Assembly: GCA_030430495.1 (NCBI GenBank)
Contig: JAUIKM010000009.1
Coordinates: forward strand, 70,250 to 134,249
DNA from: a bacterium
GTDB taxonomy: Bacteria; Bacteroidota; Ignavibacteria; Kapaibacteriales; UBA7675
Direction: 5' to 3'
Length of the DNA stretch: 64,000 nt
Part shown: positions 45,857 to 54,834 of the stretch, one piece after another
How the letters are laid out: each line of letters opens with the position of its first letter
How positions within the stretch are numbered: the stretch's first letter is position 1
Program-made: the position numbers and the translations under genes
The notes under the pieces: generated by a model
What the model was told of the DNA's origin: nothing
Seen by the model: the letters and a program-made list of their open reading frames with translations, nothing else
Database searches by the model: none

Positions 45857-46864
45857 TTAGTCTTCTATACGAATCGCAAGCTTACCGAACTGTGCGTTTG
45901 TGCGCATGCGCTCATATGCTTCAAGAATAGAGGTCAACGGTCGCACAGAATCAATCACTGGTTTAATCTTATGGTGTTGTACAAATTCGATCATTGCGGC
46001 AAAGTCGCGCGGGCTGCCCATAGTGCTGCCCATGATGTTTAACTGTCGCCAGAAGATGCGATGTGTGTCCAGCCCTTCCGGCCGTCCCAGCGTCGAGCCG
46101 TACATGACGAGGCGGCCGCCGGGATTGAGACTGCGCAGAATGCTGTCGATCCCGTTGCCGCCGGCGCCGTCGACCGCCAGGTCGATCCCGCCGCTCATAC
46201 CGCGCAATTCCGCGCTCCAGTTGTCCGCATGATACAGAACGCCGCCGGCTGCCCCTGAAGCCATGGCGTACTCAATTTTTTCTTCCGTGCCGGTCGTAAC
46301 GTAAACGCGGGCGCCGTGCGCCGCCGCAAATTGCAGAATGAATTGCGCCACGCCGCCGCCGGCGCCGCTCACAAGAACACTCTCGCCTTCCTTCAGTTGT
46401 CCGCGCGAAAACAGAGCGCGGTACGCCGTTACGCCCGCCAGCGGCAACGCGGCTGCCTCGATGTCGTCCAGGTGTTCGGGTGCGGCATACAGTGAAGTGC
46501 TGTCGGCCAGCATGTATTGGGCAAAACTGCCGTCGCGTTGCATGCCGGTGATGCCGTAGTCGCCGCCCTGGTATTTTTCGGACGCGCCCCAGTTAAAGCC
46601 CGGATCGATCACAACGCGCCGGCCGAGCCAGGCGGCATCGGCGTCGGAAGCGACGGCGTCGACGATGCCGCAGACGTCGGATCCCTGAATGGAGTCGTAG
46701 CGAATGGCGGCGTACTGCCCGCGGCTGATGTAGTAGTCGCGCCGGTTGAGCGCCGCCGCTTTGACCCGCAAACGCACCTGTCCAGGCGCGGGAACGGGCG
46801 CCTCCACCTCCCGCAGTTCCAGCGGGTTTGAGCGGTCATTCGTGAGTATGAGTGCTTTCATCAT
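45857..46864 (-). CDS. Zinc-binding-type MDR oxidoreductase (quinone oxidoreductase-like)
   Basis: 335 residues; two adjacent ATGs at 46864 and 46861. The GroES-like part has VRLRVKAAALNRRDYYISRG and IQGSDVCGIV. The Rossmann part has VLVSGAGGGVAQFILQFA, in which AGGGVAQ replaces the usual AxxGxxG, and later GGRLVMYGSTLG. The catalytic Cys-His-Glu zinc ligands of alcohol dehydrogenases are not obvious, so it is more likely an NADPH-dependent quinone/enal reductase. Substrate unknown. It forms a tight pair with the methyltransferase gene. Confidence 0.87.
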   Translation of the reverse strand: MMKALILTNDRSNPLELREVEAPVPAPGQVRLRVKAAALNRRDYYISRGQYAAIRYDSIQGSDVCGIVDAVASDADAAWLGRRVVIDPGFNWGASEKYQGGDYGITGMQRDGSFAQYMLADSTSLYAAPEHLDDIEAAALPLAGVTAYRALFSRGQLKEGESVLVSGAGGGVAQFILQFAAAHGARVYVTTGTEEKIEYAMASGAAGGVLYHADNWSAELRGMSGGIDLAVDGAGGNGIDSILRSLNPGGRLVMYGSTLGRPEGLDTHRIFWRQLNIMGSTMGSPRDFAAMIEFVQHHKIKPVIDSVRPLTSILEAYERMRTNAQFGKLAIRIED

Positions 46865-46945
46865 GGATTGCGACGCTTTCGGCGAGTATACGACTGTCGG
46901 ACCGGATGCACTTAGTGTAGGCCCAACGTTTATGCCATTAAATTA

Positions 46946-46977
46946 TTTGTTGCCGCCTGCCCTTTTTTGTAGATTTT
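46946..46977 (+). promoter_or_regulatory. Bacteroidota-type promoter of the SprA-related gene
   Basis: TTTG (46946-46949), 20 bp, TAGATTTT (46970-46977). The -33 box is exact, the spacer is ideal and the -7 box has one mismatch to TAnnTTTG. A start at about 46984 would give a leader of roughly 15 nt before the ATG at 46999. This is the best promoter match I found. Confidence 0.55.
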
Positions 46978-46998
46978 CTCCGCTAAAAGAATCGCCCC

Positions 46999-47751
46999 AT
47001 GCAGATCAATCCAGCCATATCGCGGCCCGCCGGTCTCCGTTTGATCACGGAACTTCCGGCTAATAAGTTTTCACGGGAAAACCCATCGCGTACGGAATAT
47101 GACAGGCCCTCCGGCCGGAACGACTCCGATCCGGGAGCCGCCGGCGGCGACAGCCTTGAAATCAGCCGCCTGAGCGAAGAAGAACAGGAAAAGGTCCGCG
47201 AGCTCAAAACCACCGATCGCGAGGTGCGCGCGCACGAAGCCGCACATGCCGCCGCCGCGGGCTCGCTCGGCAGCTCGCCGTCTTTCACCTTCAAGACCGG
47301 GCCGGACGGTCGCCGTTATGCCGTCGCCGGCGAAGTCAAGATCGACACGAGCGAAGTTCCAAACGATCCGGAAGCGACGATCCGAAAAATGCGGAAAGTG
47401 CGGCGAGCCGCACTGGCGCCCAGCGAACCGTCGGCGCAGGACCGCTCCGTCGCCGCCCAGGCATCGCGCATCGAAGCGCAGGCGCGCGCCGAGCTCCTGG
47501 ACGGCTCACCCGATGACAAACAAAAAAATCAAGCGGGCATCAGGGAAGTTTCGACAAGTGAACATGCCCGGGTATTCGCGCCGCAGGACACAGCCGCCGC
47601 GCCGCAATTCGATGAACGCGCAGCCCGCCGCCGCGCCGCCCTGATTGGAAGTCCCGCCTTCCTTCCCAATGTACATGCACGCCAATCCAGCCGCTACGCC
47701 GCAGCCGATGTTGCCGCAACAGGTGGAAATCTGGTCGATGTTTTTGCCTGA
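46999..47751 (+). CDS. SprA-related putative metalloprotease (PF12118-like)
   Basis: 250 residues. The conserved core is [20 protein letters not shown], with a HExxH-like HEAAH at 79-83, then [40 protein letters not shown] and [14 protein letters not shown], the hallmark order of the SprA-related family of putative metalloproteases. Residues 1-50 and the C-terminal third are low-complexity. The segment [10 protein letters not shown] (DNA 47511-47540) resembles the core of the dispersed intergenic repeat in the same frame. There is no signal peptide. It is convergent with the TPR-kinase with only 9 bp between stops. Protease activity is not proven for the family. Confidence 0.83.
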   Translation: MQINPAISRPAGLRLITELPANKFSRENPSRTEYDRPSGRNDSDPGAAGGDSLEISRLSEEEQEKVRELKTTDREVRAHEAAHAAAAGSLGSSPSFTFKTGPDGRRYAVAGEVKIDTSEVPNDPEATIRKMRKVRRAALAPSEPSAQDRSVAAQASRIEAQARAELLDGSPDDKQKNQAGIREVSTSEHARVFAPQDTAAAPQFDERAARRRAALIGSPAFLPNVHARQSSRYAAADVAATGGNLVDVFA

Positions 47752-47760
47752 TGAAGTTCT

Positions 47761-49785
47761 TCAGTGTTCCTGGCTGATCTGGCCGGCCCCGTCTTCATGC
47801 AGCGCGCCATGCAACGGCAGGCTGACGGTAAACAGTGCGCCGCCGCCCTCCGCATCGCGGTATTTGATTGTGCCGCCCATCCGGTCCAGCAGTAATTTTA
47901 CAATCCAGAGGCCCACCCCCGTTGAGCTTTCGCCGGCGGTCGGTCGGCTGCTCAGACGCCCGAATTTGCGGTAGAGTCGGTCGCGGTCGGCGGGACGAAC
48001 ACCCGGTCCTTCATCTTCAACGGACAGCATAAATCGACCGGACATGCGGTTCAGGCGCACGCGCACCAGACTGCCCGGCGGTGAATATTTGATTGCGTTT
48101 GAAATCAGGTTGTCGACCACTTGTATCAGCCCGCGGCGGTCGGTGCTGACGACGCACTCGTCCTCCGGCATGTTCAGGTTGAGCCGCATGCGTTTGTTTT
48201 CGAGTTTGTCGCTGAAACCGGTGACCAGCTGGCGCAGCAGAATTGTAATGTCGAACGTCTCTTCGTTGATCGGCACGCCGTCGGATTCAAGGCGGCTGGC
48301 TGTCAACAATTCGTCAACAAAGTCGAGCATCTGACGCACGGTAAATTCTACGTCGCGCGTAAATTCGATCAATTCCTGGCTGGCCTCGCCGAAACGCAGC
48401 ATCTGGCGAACCTGCAGCAGGATGTTCGACAGCGGATTTTTCATGTCGTGGGCCACGACGTCGATGAGGTTGTTGCGCTCGCGGTCGACCTTCTGCAGTT
48501 TTTCATTGGCGTAGTTGAGCTCGTGCAGCGCGCGGTTCAGTTCCACGTTGCGCAGGCGGTAGATTTCCTTTTCCTTGCGCTCGTGTTCCAGGTCATACCT
48601 GGATTGCAGACGCTGCGTGGCAACGCGCAGACTCTGGTCGCGCACGCCCTCCCGCAGGGCCGCGTACCTTTTGTGGTGCGTCAGGGCCTGCCCCATGTCG
48701 CCCAGGCGCTCGTGGTAGCGCGAAAAACTTAGATGCGCGCGCGAGCGCAGCTCGGCGTGGCGCAGGCGCTCGGCCATACCGATAGAAGTGCTCAGGTGCG
48801 CGTGCGCGTCTTCCATGCGACTTTCCTGCAAGGCAATGTCTCCCAGCAGGTGCTCCAGCTGTGCAATCGTCATTTCGTCGGCGTGGATGCGCGCCAGACG
48901 CAGCGACTCTTCGGCCGCAACGCGCGCCTCCTCGGTGCGTCCGCGCTGAGCGTCGATTTCCGCCTGGACCGAGAGAATGCTGAGTATGCAGCGGTGATCG
49001 CTCAGAACGCGCGCCAGATCCAGCCCGCGCGCCAGAAAGTGCAGCGCGGACTCGCCGTCGCCCAGCTCAAAATAGGCGTAGCCGATGTTGCAGAGCGTTG
49101 TCGCTTCCGTCTGACGATCGGTCTGGCCGTTGTTCAGCTCCAGGCTGCGCTCGTAGTATTCCAGTGCCTGCTGGTATTCCTCCAGCGTAAAATAGACGTT
49201 GCCGATACTGTGCAGCGCCAGTATCTGGCCGTAGACATCTTTGAGGTCTTCGCTGATCTTCAGGCCGGCCAGAAAACGCTCCAGCGCCTCGTCAACGCGA
49301 CCGGTCTGGCGCAGCAGATTGCCGATGGAAACGTCCAGTTTGCTGATGCCGCGTTTGTCGTTCAGCGCCCGCCGCACTTCCAGGCTGCGCGCATACCACT
49401 CCAACGCGGCGTCGTAATTGCCGCGCTTTTTGTGGACAATGCCGATTGATTGCGCCGCGCCGGCCTGATCGCGCTGCGAGCCGCAGTCGCGGAACATTTT
49501 TTCAGCTTCGGTAAAATTGCGGAGGGCGGCCTCGACGGTGCCGAGGATGTCGCAGCAGTGGCCGATCTGCATCATGCTGCGCGCCATCCACAGGCGGTCG
49601 CTGTTGCGCGTGGCAATATCCAGCGAGCGACGCGCCAGTTCCAGCGCGCGGTGCGGGTTGTTGCGCCGGATCGACTCGTTCAGCTCATAGTAGAGCGCCA
49701 GCGTGCGCCGGGCGTCGGACTCAGGTCCGGAATCGCCCGTCTGCGCTTCGGCATTCGCGCCGATATTACGATGCTCTTTACTCAC
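47761..49785 (-). CDS. TPR-containing cytoplasmic histidine kinase
   Basis: 674 residues from a GTG start at 49785. Residues ~30-390 are about nine tetratricopeptide-like repeats (ALRNFTEAEKMFRDCGSQRD, ALEWYARSLEVRRALNDKRG, ALEYYERSLELNNG). A coiled coil at ~395-440 leads to the kinase core: H-box VVAHDMKNPLSNI with His446, N-box DNLISNAIKYSPPG, G1 DEGPGV and G2 GVGLWIVKLL. It has no membrane helix and no receiver domain, and no response regulator is adjacent, so it is an orphan sensor acting on a distant partner. TPR arrays in such kinases sense protein or peptide ligands; here that is inference. Confidence 0.9.
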   Translation of the reverse strand: MSKEHRNIGANAEAQTGDSGPESDARRTLALYYELNESIRRNNPHRALELARRSLDIATRNSDRLWMARSMMQIGHCCDILGTVEAALRNFTEAEKMFRDCGSQRDQAGAAQSIGIVHKKRGNYDAALEWYARSLEVRRALNDKRGISKLDVSIGNLLRQTGRVDEALERFLAGLKISEDLKDVYGQILALHSIGNVYFTLEEYQQALEYYERSLELNNGQTDRQTEATTLCNIGYAYFELGDGESALHFLARGLDLARVLSDHRCILSILSVQAEIDAQRGRTEEARVAAEESLRLARIHADEMTIAQLEHLLGDIALQESRMEDAHAHLSTSIGMAERLRHAELRSRAHLSFSRYHERLGDMGQALTHHKRYAALREGVRDQSLRVATQRLQSRYDLEHERKEKEIYRLRNVELNRALHELNYANEKLQKVDRERNNLIDVVAHDMKNPLSNILLQVRQMLRFGEASQELIEFTRDVEFTVRQMLDFVDELLTASRLESDGVPINEETFDITILLRQLVTGFSDKLENKRMRLNLNMPEDECVVSTDRRGLIQVVDNLISNAIKYSPPGSLVRVRLNRMSGRFMLSVEDEGPGVRPADRDRLYRKFGRLSSRPTAGESSTGVGLWIVKLLLDRMGGTIKYRDAEGGGALFTVSLPLHGALHEDGAGQISQEH

Positions 49786-49915
49786 GATTCAATCGCGTAA
49801 ATTGAGGGTCGAAAAAACGCCTTGAAAGGCCCCTCGGTACTGCTGTAATACGACTGTAATTGTTCAGACACTCTCCAACGGCTATCGAAGCTAGGAATTT
49901 TGTCGGTTGATTCAA

Positions 49916-50809
49916 ATGCACATGCCCCGATTAATATACCTGACAGCGCTTTTTGTTTCCATGACGGCGCTTTTTGCTCCCGATTCCCGGGCAGTGCAAA
50001 CGGCGCAGTCCGTCGAAACGTTCCGGCAGGCCGACAGCAGCGGACCCGGTCCGGAACGCATCCTGATTGTCGGCGGCGTCACCCTCGGCGGATTTGTCTA
50101 CGGCCACGTCCTGCAGAACGACCTGTGGTGGAAAGGCGCACGCAGCGACTTCCACTTCAACTGGGAAGCGGACTGGGAGTACGCCCTCGGCGCGGATAAA
50201 ATGGGGCATGCCTTTTTTCCCTATCTGGTGACCAATGTCTACCGCGACCTGTTCACCTGGAGCGGCGTCGACACAACTGCGGCGGTCTGGCTGGCCGGCG
50301 GCCTGGCATTTTCCTATCAAAGTTACATCGAGGTGCGCGACGGCTTCTCGGCGGAATGGGGCTTTTCCTGGGGCGATATGGGCGCCAATTTTATCGGCGC
50401 GGCCTGGCCCGTGGCGCAGCACTACTGGCCTGCTCTGGATGCGGCGCGGCTGAAAATCAGCTTCAACCCGACGGACGACTTCCGCGGCGGATCACATGCG
50501 GCCATTATCGACGACTACGAAAGCACGACGCACTGGATCAGCCTGGGCGTCCACGACATGTTGCCGGGCGCGTGGCGGGACGCATGGCCGCGCTGGCTGC
50601 GCATCGCCCTGGGACACAGCGTGCGCGGACTGGACGGAGCGGGCGGCGGCGAACACCTGCTCTACCTGTCGCTCGACTACGGCATCGCCGATCTGCCCGG
50701 CGAAACACAGCCCTGGCGCGCCATCAAAAATCTGCTGGAATTTTATCACCTTCCCGCCCCCGCAGTACGCATCTACCCGAATGTGGTGTGGTACGGCCTG
50801 CGCCTCTGA
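49916..50809 (+). CDS. DUF2279-like membrane-associated protein
   Basis: 297 residues from the ATG at 49916 (another at 49922). A signal-like N-terminus (RLIYLTALFVSMTALFAP) is followed by short hydrophobic segments. The conserved core is GADKMGHAFFPYLVTNVYRD, then SYIEVRDGFSAEWGFSWGD and MGANFIGAAWPV, as in DUF2279 (YfiM-like) proteins. The later part is enriched in Trp and Tyr and may be periplasmic. The His and acidic residues might bind a metal, but no activity is known. A terminator follows at 50838. The gene is divergent from the TPR-kinase. Confidence 0.78.
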   Translation: MHMPRLIYLTALFVSMTALFAPDSRAVQTAQSVETFRQADSSGPGPERILIVGGVTLGGFVYGHVLQNDLWWKGARSDFHFNWEADWEYALGADKMGHAFFPYLVTNVYRDLFTWSGVDTTAAVWLAGGLAFSYQSYIEVRDGFSAEWGFSWGDMGANFIGAAWPVAQHYWPALDAARLKISFNPTDDFRGGSHAAIIDDYESTTHWISLGVHDMLPGAWRDAWPRWLRIALGHSVRGLDGAGGGEHLLYLSLDYGIADLPGETQPWRAIKNLLEFYHLPAPAVRIYPNVVWYGLRL

Positions 50810-50837
50810 CTCGGACGGGCATCAAAACGGCCGGATA

Positions 50838-50877
50838 AAACAAACCCCGATACCATTGCTGATACCGGGGAATGTTT
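50838..50877 (+). terminator. Terminator after the DUF2279-like gene
   Basis: AAACAAACCCCG (50838-50849) pairs with CGGGGAATGTTT (50866-50877) with small interruptions, and the stem is extended inward by TA/TA pairs. The loop is about 12 nt. The flanks TGTTTAAT and AAACA give T/A-rich tails on both strands. Confidence 0.6.
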
Positions 50878-51529
50878 AATCTGCGACGGCCTGACAACGG
50901 GTTATGCTCCCCGCTCTCGCCTACATGCCTTCTATTTGTATCGACCAAACCGGGGCAATTGCTCGCTCCGGCTTACCCTTCCAACCGAGTGTTCTCTTCC
51001 GTCAAGCCGTTCGCACGATTTTTCAGGTTCGGTCCCGCACCCATTCAACATGGCCGCCGCCTCACCCTCTAAGACTTAAATTTTCACGGCTGCGCGGTGG
51101 AGGGCGCCTTGCAGTGCCTCCCGCGAAATTCGCCGGCCGTAATGTTTTGTTAACGTCTTAAACTGGACGTTGTCTCTCTCGGAACCCGATGCACCCGGCA
51201 TCGGCTTGTCCACGTGGCAGCAATGAGCCTATACGCCAAAATCCGTCAAATCTGTGATACAAAACCAATGGTTGTACGTGTCTTCCAGCGGCGCCGTACG
51301 ATCAACAGAATCGCAATTTACGAATTAACGCCAACATTTTCAGCATTGGCTCGGCAACAATTTTTCCACAGGTTTGTCCGGTCTCGCAAACGGCTGATGT
51401 GGAAAACTCAATTGCCGGCAATCCACTCGGCGGCATTTTGTCACAAAACAAACATTCAAGATGTATGCTCCGATTGCTCCGGACCCGGCGCCGCAAGTTT
51501 CCACCACGGCGCGACCCGGGGCTTATACC

Positions 51530-51575
51530 TGAAAAAAGACCGCTTTTGTTTGTCAGCGGGATTGAAGCCCCATGC
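51530..51575 (-). repeat. Dispersed intergenic repeat, copy 4 (short)
   Basis: On the minus strand: GGGGCTTCAATCCCGCTGAC followed by AAACAAAAGCGGTC. It has the core element but lacks the downstream GC hairpin of the long copies. Confidence 0.42.
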
Positions 51576-51684
51576 CGCCGAGTTGTGCGAAGTCTCAGGG
51601 CGCATTGTTAACATACTCGCGTGGAGTTGATCGGCGTCGGGCCGGTGCAGAGATTCGAAACTTTGCAATCGGAGATTAACTTGA

Positions 51685-51755
51685 GGCTTGAAACCTGGCA
51701 CTCCAGGACAAACAAAATGATCAGGCAAGCCACCGCAGGTGAGCGCAGTCAGAAA
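51685..51755 (+). repeat. Dispersed intergenic repeat, copy 5
   Basis: GGCTTGAAACCTGGCACTCC then AGGACAAACAAAATGATCAG and GCAAGCCACCGCAGGTGAGC. It is colinear with copy 2, including AAACAAAA, GCAAGCC and a GAGCGC-type end. Confidence 0.5.
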
Positions 51756-51785
51756 GTCGTCGGGCCGCGTCAAATATTCAGCTGT

Positions 51786-52661
51786 TTAACTGCGCGGTCG
51801 ACGGCCGGCAAGTGCAAAAGCTATCAGAACCAGAAGTAAACCAAACAGCAACTCGGGCGATAATCCGTCGACGACATCGCGGCGGAACAGGCCGCCCCAG
51901 TCCTTTAACACATACAAACCGCCCAGCAACAGCGTCACGGCGCTCAACAGCTGTATGCGCGTCGCAGCCGGATGCAGACACAACAGTAAAACAAGCAGCG
52001 ACAAAAGTAAAACACGAGTGCCGGGAAACACGGTCATGGCCGTGGCCAGCGAAGTCAACAGCGCGTTAAAACCGGGCAGCGCAATCGTCGTGACGCCATC
52101 GGCGTTGTTAAACGTGGCTTCGGCGCGTGGCCCCATAATCTCAAAAGTATCGACCGCCGCCCACATGTGGTTGGCGTTGCCGACCAGATGCGCCGAATGA
52201 AAACCGTGCGCCCGCAGCAGGCTGACGGCCAGAATTGCGCGGCCGTCGCAGTCCTCCACCCCGCGCCTGAATACCTGCTCCGCCGGCGGCCAGTAATCGA
52301 CACAGCCCCAGGAATGCCAGTCGTAGGAATACTTAACGCGATCGTACACAAACTGTTCCACCGCCGCCAGCACCGCGGCCGAATCCGGAGCGTCGCCCGC
52401 CAGACTGTCGATGCTGTGCAGGGCCGCGTCGACGCCCTCAAAATCGGTCTGGATGCACTGCTCGGGCTCGTTGAAATGAGCAATTTGTTTAATCAGAAGG
52501 AAGGGGTTCGGGAAAAGGATAAACAAGAGCGTGAGCAGAAAAACAGCGCTTTTGATGCTCAATCGCGGCAGGCTGTGCATTGCATTCAGCGCGCCAAAAA
52601 GGCGCAGAGCGGCGTTCAATATTCGCCGCGGAACAGATCCGTCGCGCGGGTCGGGAGTCAT
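51786..52661 (-). CDS. Membrane protein with transglutaminase-like cysteine domain
   Basis: 291 residues. One N-terminal helix (~39-55, AVFLLTLLFILFPNPFLL) is followed by a domain of ~130 residues with the transglutaminase-like order Cys-His-Asp: Cys138 in GVEDCDGRAILAVSLLRAHG, His165 in GNANHMWAAV and possibly Asp171. Three or four C-terminal helices follow (LLLSLLVLLLCLHP, LLSAVTLLLGGLYVL, LLFGLLLVLIAFALAG). The Cys/His domain would face the periplasm. Family members are proposed peptidases or cross-linkers, but the activity here is unknown. It starts 3 bp after the OmpA-family gene stop, so it is coupled to it. Confidence 0.72.
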   Translation of the reverse strand: MTPDPRDGSVPRRILNAALRLFGALNAMHSLPRLSIKSAVFLLTLLFILFPNPFLLIKQIAHFNEPEQCIQTDFEGVDAALHSIDSLAGDAPDSAAVLAAVEQFVYDRVKYSYDWHSWGCVDYWPPAEQVFRRGVEDCDGRAILAVSLLRAHGFHSAHLVGNANHMWAAVDTFEIMGPRAEATFNNADGVTTIALPGFNALLTSLATAMTVFPGTRVLLLSLLVLLLCLHPAATRIQLLSAVTLLLGGLYVLKDWGGLFRRDVVDGLSPELLFGLLLVLIAFALAGRRPRS

Positions 52662-52664
52662 ACC

Positions 52665-54734
52665 TCAACCTCCGCCGTCGGGATCGATCGGCGTCTCGAT
52701 AAACACTTCCACCGTCCGCGAATAGAAGCGGCCTTCGGGCAGGTCGTTGTTAAACAGATCTTCGGTTTCGCCGGCGCCGCTGCTGTTGACGGGATCGACG
52801 TTTAACATTTGTGCGACGCTGCGCGCGCGTTCCGCCGAGAGTCTGCGGTTGTAATCGGCCTCGCCGAGCACGTCCGTATAACCGACGATGCGCACGCGCG
52901 ACTCGGGACCGATGCGATCGGCGATAAAAGAAATGCTGTAGTTGTTAAGCTCGTCAATGCCGGACGAACGATAAGGAAAGAGCACGGTGTAGCGCTCGTA
53001 GGAGACGTCGCCGCGGCGCTGCAGATTGCGCCGGCGCACCGTAACGCGTCGCACGGGCAAAGTTTCCGGCCGGGACTGCGCCTCCGCGCCTTCTTTGGTG
53101 GACACAAAAACACGCACCTGAAGATCGCCCGCATCGGGATCAAGATCGCTCGGAAGGCGCCAATCCAGGCTGTCCGGCAGGCGCTCCGTTCCGCTGAATT
53201 GTTTAAGCTGGACGCCGTCCCGTTCAACGCTGACGCTCCAGACGGGCAGTGAGTCGAAGCGATTCACAAGCGGGAAAATGCGCATGGCCGGCGGCGACAT
53301 TTCGCGAACCGTATCCTGCACAATCACCGGCCCGAGGATGTCGGGATGGCTGGAGGAAATCTCCACGCGGCGGTTTTCCTGCCGTCCCTGTTCGCTGGTG
53401 GTGGACGAAGCGTTGGGCGGCAGCGCACCGCCGCCGACGTCAATTCGATCGGTTGCAATTCCCCAGGCATCAACCAGGTACTGTTTAACTGCCGCCGCAC
53501 GCCGCTGAGCCAGTCGTGCACCGTCCGCTGCGCGACTTTCGCCGGGCGTTGTATAACCGCGCAACATCAGTCTGGATTCCGGCACGAGTTGCATGCGGTA
53601 GCCGATGACGTTTAACTCGTGATAATACGACTCGAGAATGGAGCCGCCCGGCAGCTCCGCCGGCGAGAAGCGCGCCGCGCCGGCTCTGTCGAGCAGTTTG
53701 TAGCGCAGCGGCAGCGCGGCCGAAGACTGCTCAAAAAAGATGTAGGGCAGCAGCGGTTGGAAGTGCTGCGTCAGTCGTTCTTCCTGCATAAAAACGGCGT
53801 CCTCGCGCGTGCTGCCGTCGCTTTCAAGCGAGCGCACTTCCACCGTCACATATGGCGGCGGAGGAGGAGGAGGGGTTTCCGCCTCGACCACGATTGTCGT
53901 GTCGGGCGGCGGAGGAGGAGGAGGAGGCGCGGGTGCAGCCGGAGCGGGCGCAAAAACGATCCCCACGCCCAGGCGCAGATGATGCGGCGACCAGTCGATG
54001 CCGTCGACCAGGGAATTCAGGGCGTACATATAACTCAGCTGCGGCGCCAGTCGCCATTCGCGCTCGGGAGCGGCGCTGAGCGGCAGTTCCCAGGAAGCGC
54101 CGACGCGCAGGAACAGAACGGAAGATTCGAGTTGCGGAATGTCGCCGCTGCTTTCGTTGCGCACGCCGCGGCCGTCTTCAAACGTGCCGCCGGCGGGCTC
54201 CAGCAGAACCTCGCGCTGAGCGTACTCCGCGGACAGCGGAAACAGGATCGACCCGCCGCCAAAGATTTCAAGTTTATCGGGGCCAAGCGGTTCCCAGCCC
54301 AGCAAGAGTGAGGCGTCCCACGCGGCCATATCGGCATCGATCCGGTGTTCAATCGTGGCGATCTGTTCACGTTTGTCCGCATCCAGAACGGGTTTTATCT
54401 CGGTGGCTCGGAATTCGGGTGCGTGTGTGCCGGCGCCGGCGCGCGCCTGGAGGCGCAGCCAATCAATGATCGGCCAGGAAAACAGCGCCTCGCCGTAGGG
54501 ACCAAAGCCGCTTGCGCTGCTGAAGCCTGGGCAGCAGGACGGAATGCCCGGCAGCGCGCTGAATTCAGCGCTGTGCTGGTCAAGGGCCAGGCCGCCGACC
54601 AGGCCGTACTTGACGCGCGGCTCCGCGTAGCGCGCCGCGCTGTCGGCAGTATCAGTGGCGCGGCCGCTGAACTGCGCACAGACGGACATGGCGCTGAGGC
54701 ACCACAAAATCACAACACAATACCATGTTGCCAT
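52665..54734 (-). CDS. OmpA-family protein with two OmpA-like domains and poly-Pro linker
   Basis: 689 residues. The signal is VVILWCLSAMSVCAQ. Residues ~25-270 are strand-rich and may form an N-terminal barrel (LRLGVGIVFAP). A linker has two proline runs (encoded by GGA/CGG-type repeats at 53850-53935). The first OmpA-like domain has LMLRGYTTPG, QRRAAAVKQYLVDAWGIATD and QENRRVEIS. After an Ig-like stretch, the second has VRIVGYTDVLGEADYNRRLS and ERARSVAQML, then LPEGRFYSRTVEV. These domains bind meso-DAP peptidoglycan through conserved Asp and Arg. Two such domains in one protein is unusual. It may tether the outer membrane to the wall. Confidence 0.83.
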   Translation of the reverse strand: MATWYCVVILWCLSAMSVCAQFSGRATDTADSAARYAEPRVKYGLVGGLALDQHSAEFSALPGIPSCCPGFSSASGFGPYGEALFSWPIIDWLRLQARAGAGTHAPEFRATEIKPVLDADKREQIATIEHRIDADMAAWDASLLLGWEPLGPDKLEIFGGGSILFPLSAEYAQREVLLEPAGGTFEDGRGVRNESSGDIPQLESSVLFLRVGASWELPLSAAPEREWRLAPQLSYMYALNSLVDGIDWSPHHLRLGVGIVFAPAPAAPAPPPPPPPPDTTIVVEAETPPPPPPPYVTVEVRSLESDGSTREDAVFMQEERLTQHFQPLLPYIFFEQSSAALPLRYKLLDRAGAARFSPAELPGGSILESYYHELNVIGYRMQLVPESRLMLRGYTTPGESRAADGARLAQRRAAAVKQYLVDAWGIATDRIDVGGGALPPNASSTTSEQGRQENRRVEISSSHPDILGPVIVQDTVREMSPPAMRIFPLVNRFDSLPVWSVSVERDGVQLKQFSGTERLPDSLDWRLPSDLDPDAGDLQVRVFVSTKEGAEAQSRPETLPVRRVTVRRRNLQRRGDVSYERYTVLFPYRSSGIDELNNYSISFIADRIGPESRVRIVGYTDVLGEADYNRRLSAERARSVAQMLNVDPVNSSGAGETEDLFNNDLPEGRFYSRTVEVFIETPIDPDGGG

Positions 54735-54834
54735 ACCTGGACACTCGCAATCGTACTACAGCCGCCGGCCCACCGCCCGCATGCGGAGCCGGCTAAATGT
54801 GCGACACGTCAGCACAAAATACGTCCGCAAAGCT

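Larger units (their letters stand above)
50878..51785. other. Non-coding stretch holding two repeat copies
   Basis: About 0.9 kb with no convincing gene. Frames present are short, carry no family features and in part translate the repeat elements. It contains copies of the dispersed GACAAACAAAA element at 51530-51575 (minus) and 51685-51755 (plus). Nothing like a tRNA, rRNA or riboswitch is visible. Confidence 0.55.

Noticed and set aside
51640-51665. A TTCGAAAC string resembling a tRNA T-loop
   Set aside because: No acceptor or anticodon stem could be built around it.
51214-51773. Two frames of 138 and 105 codons in the gap after the DUF2279-like gene
   Set aside because: They overlap on opposite strands, contain repeat copies and lack any recognisable feature.
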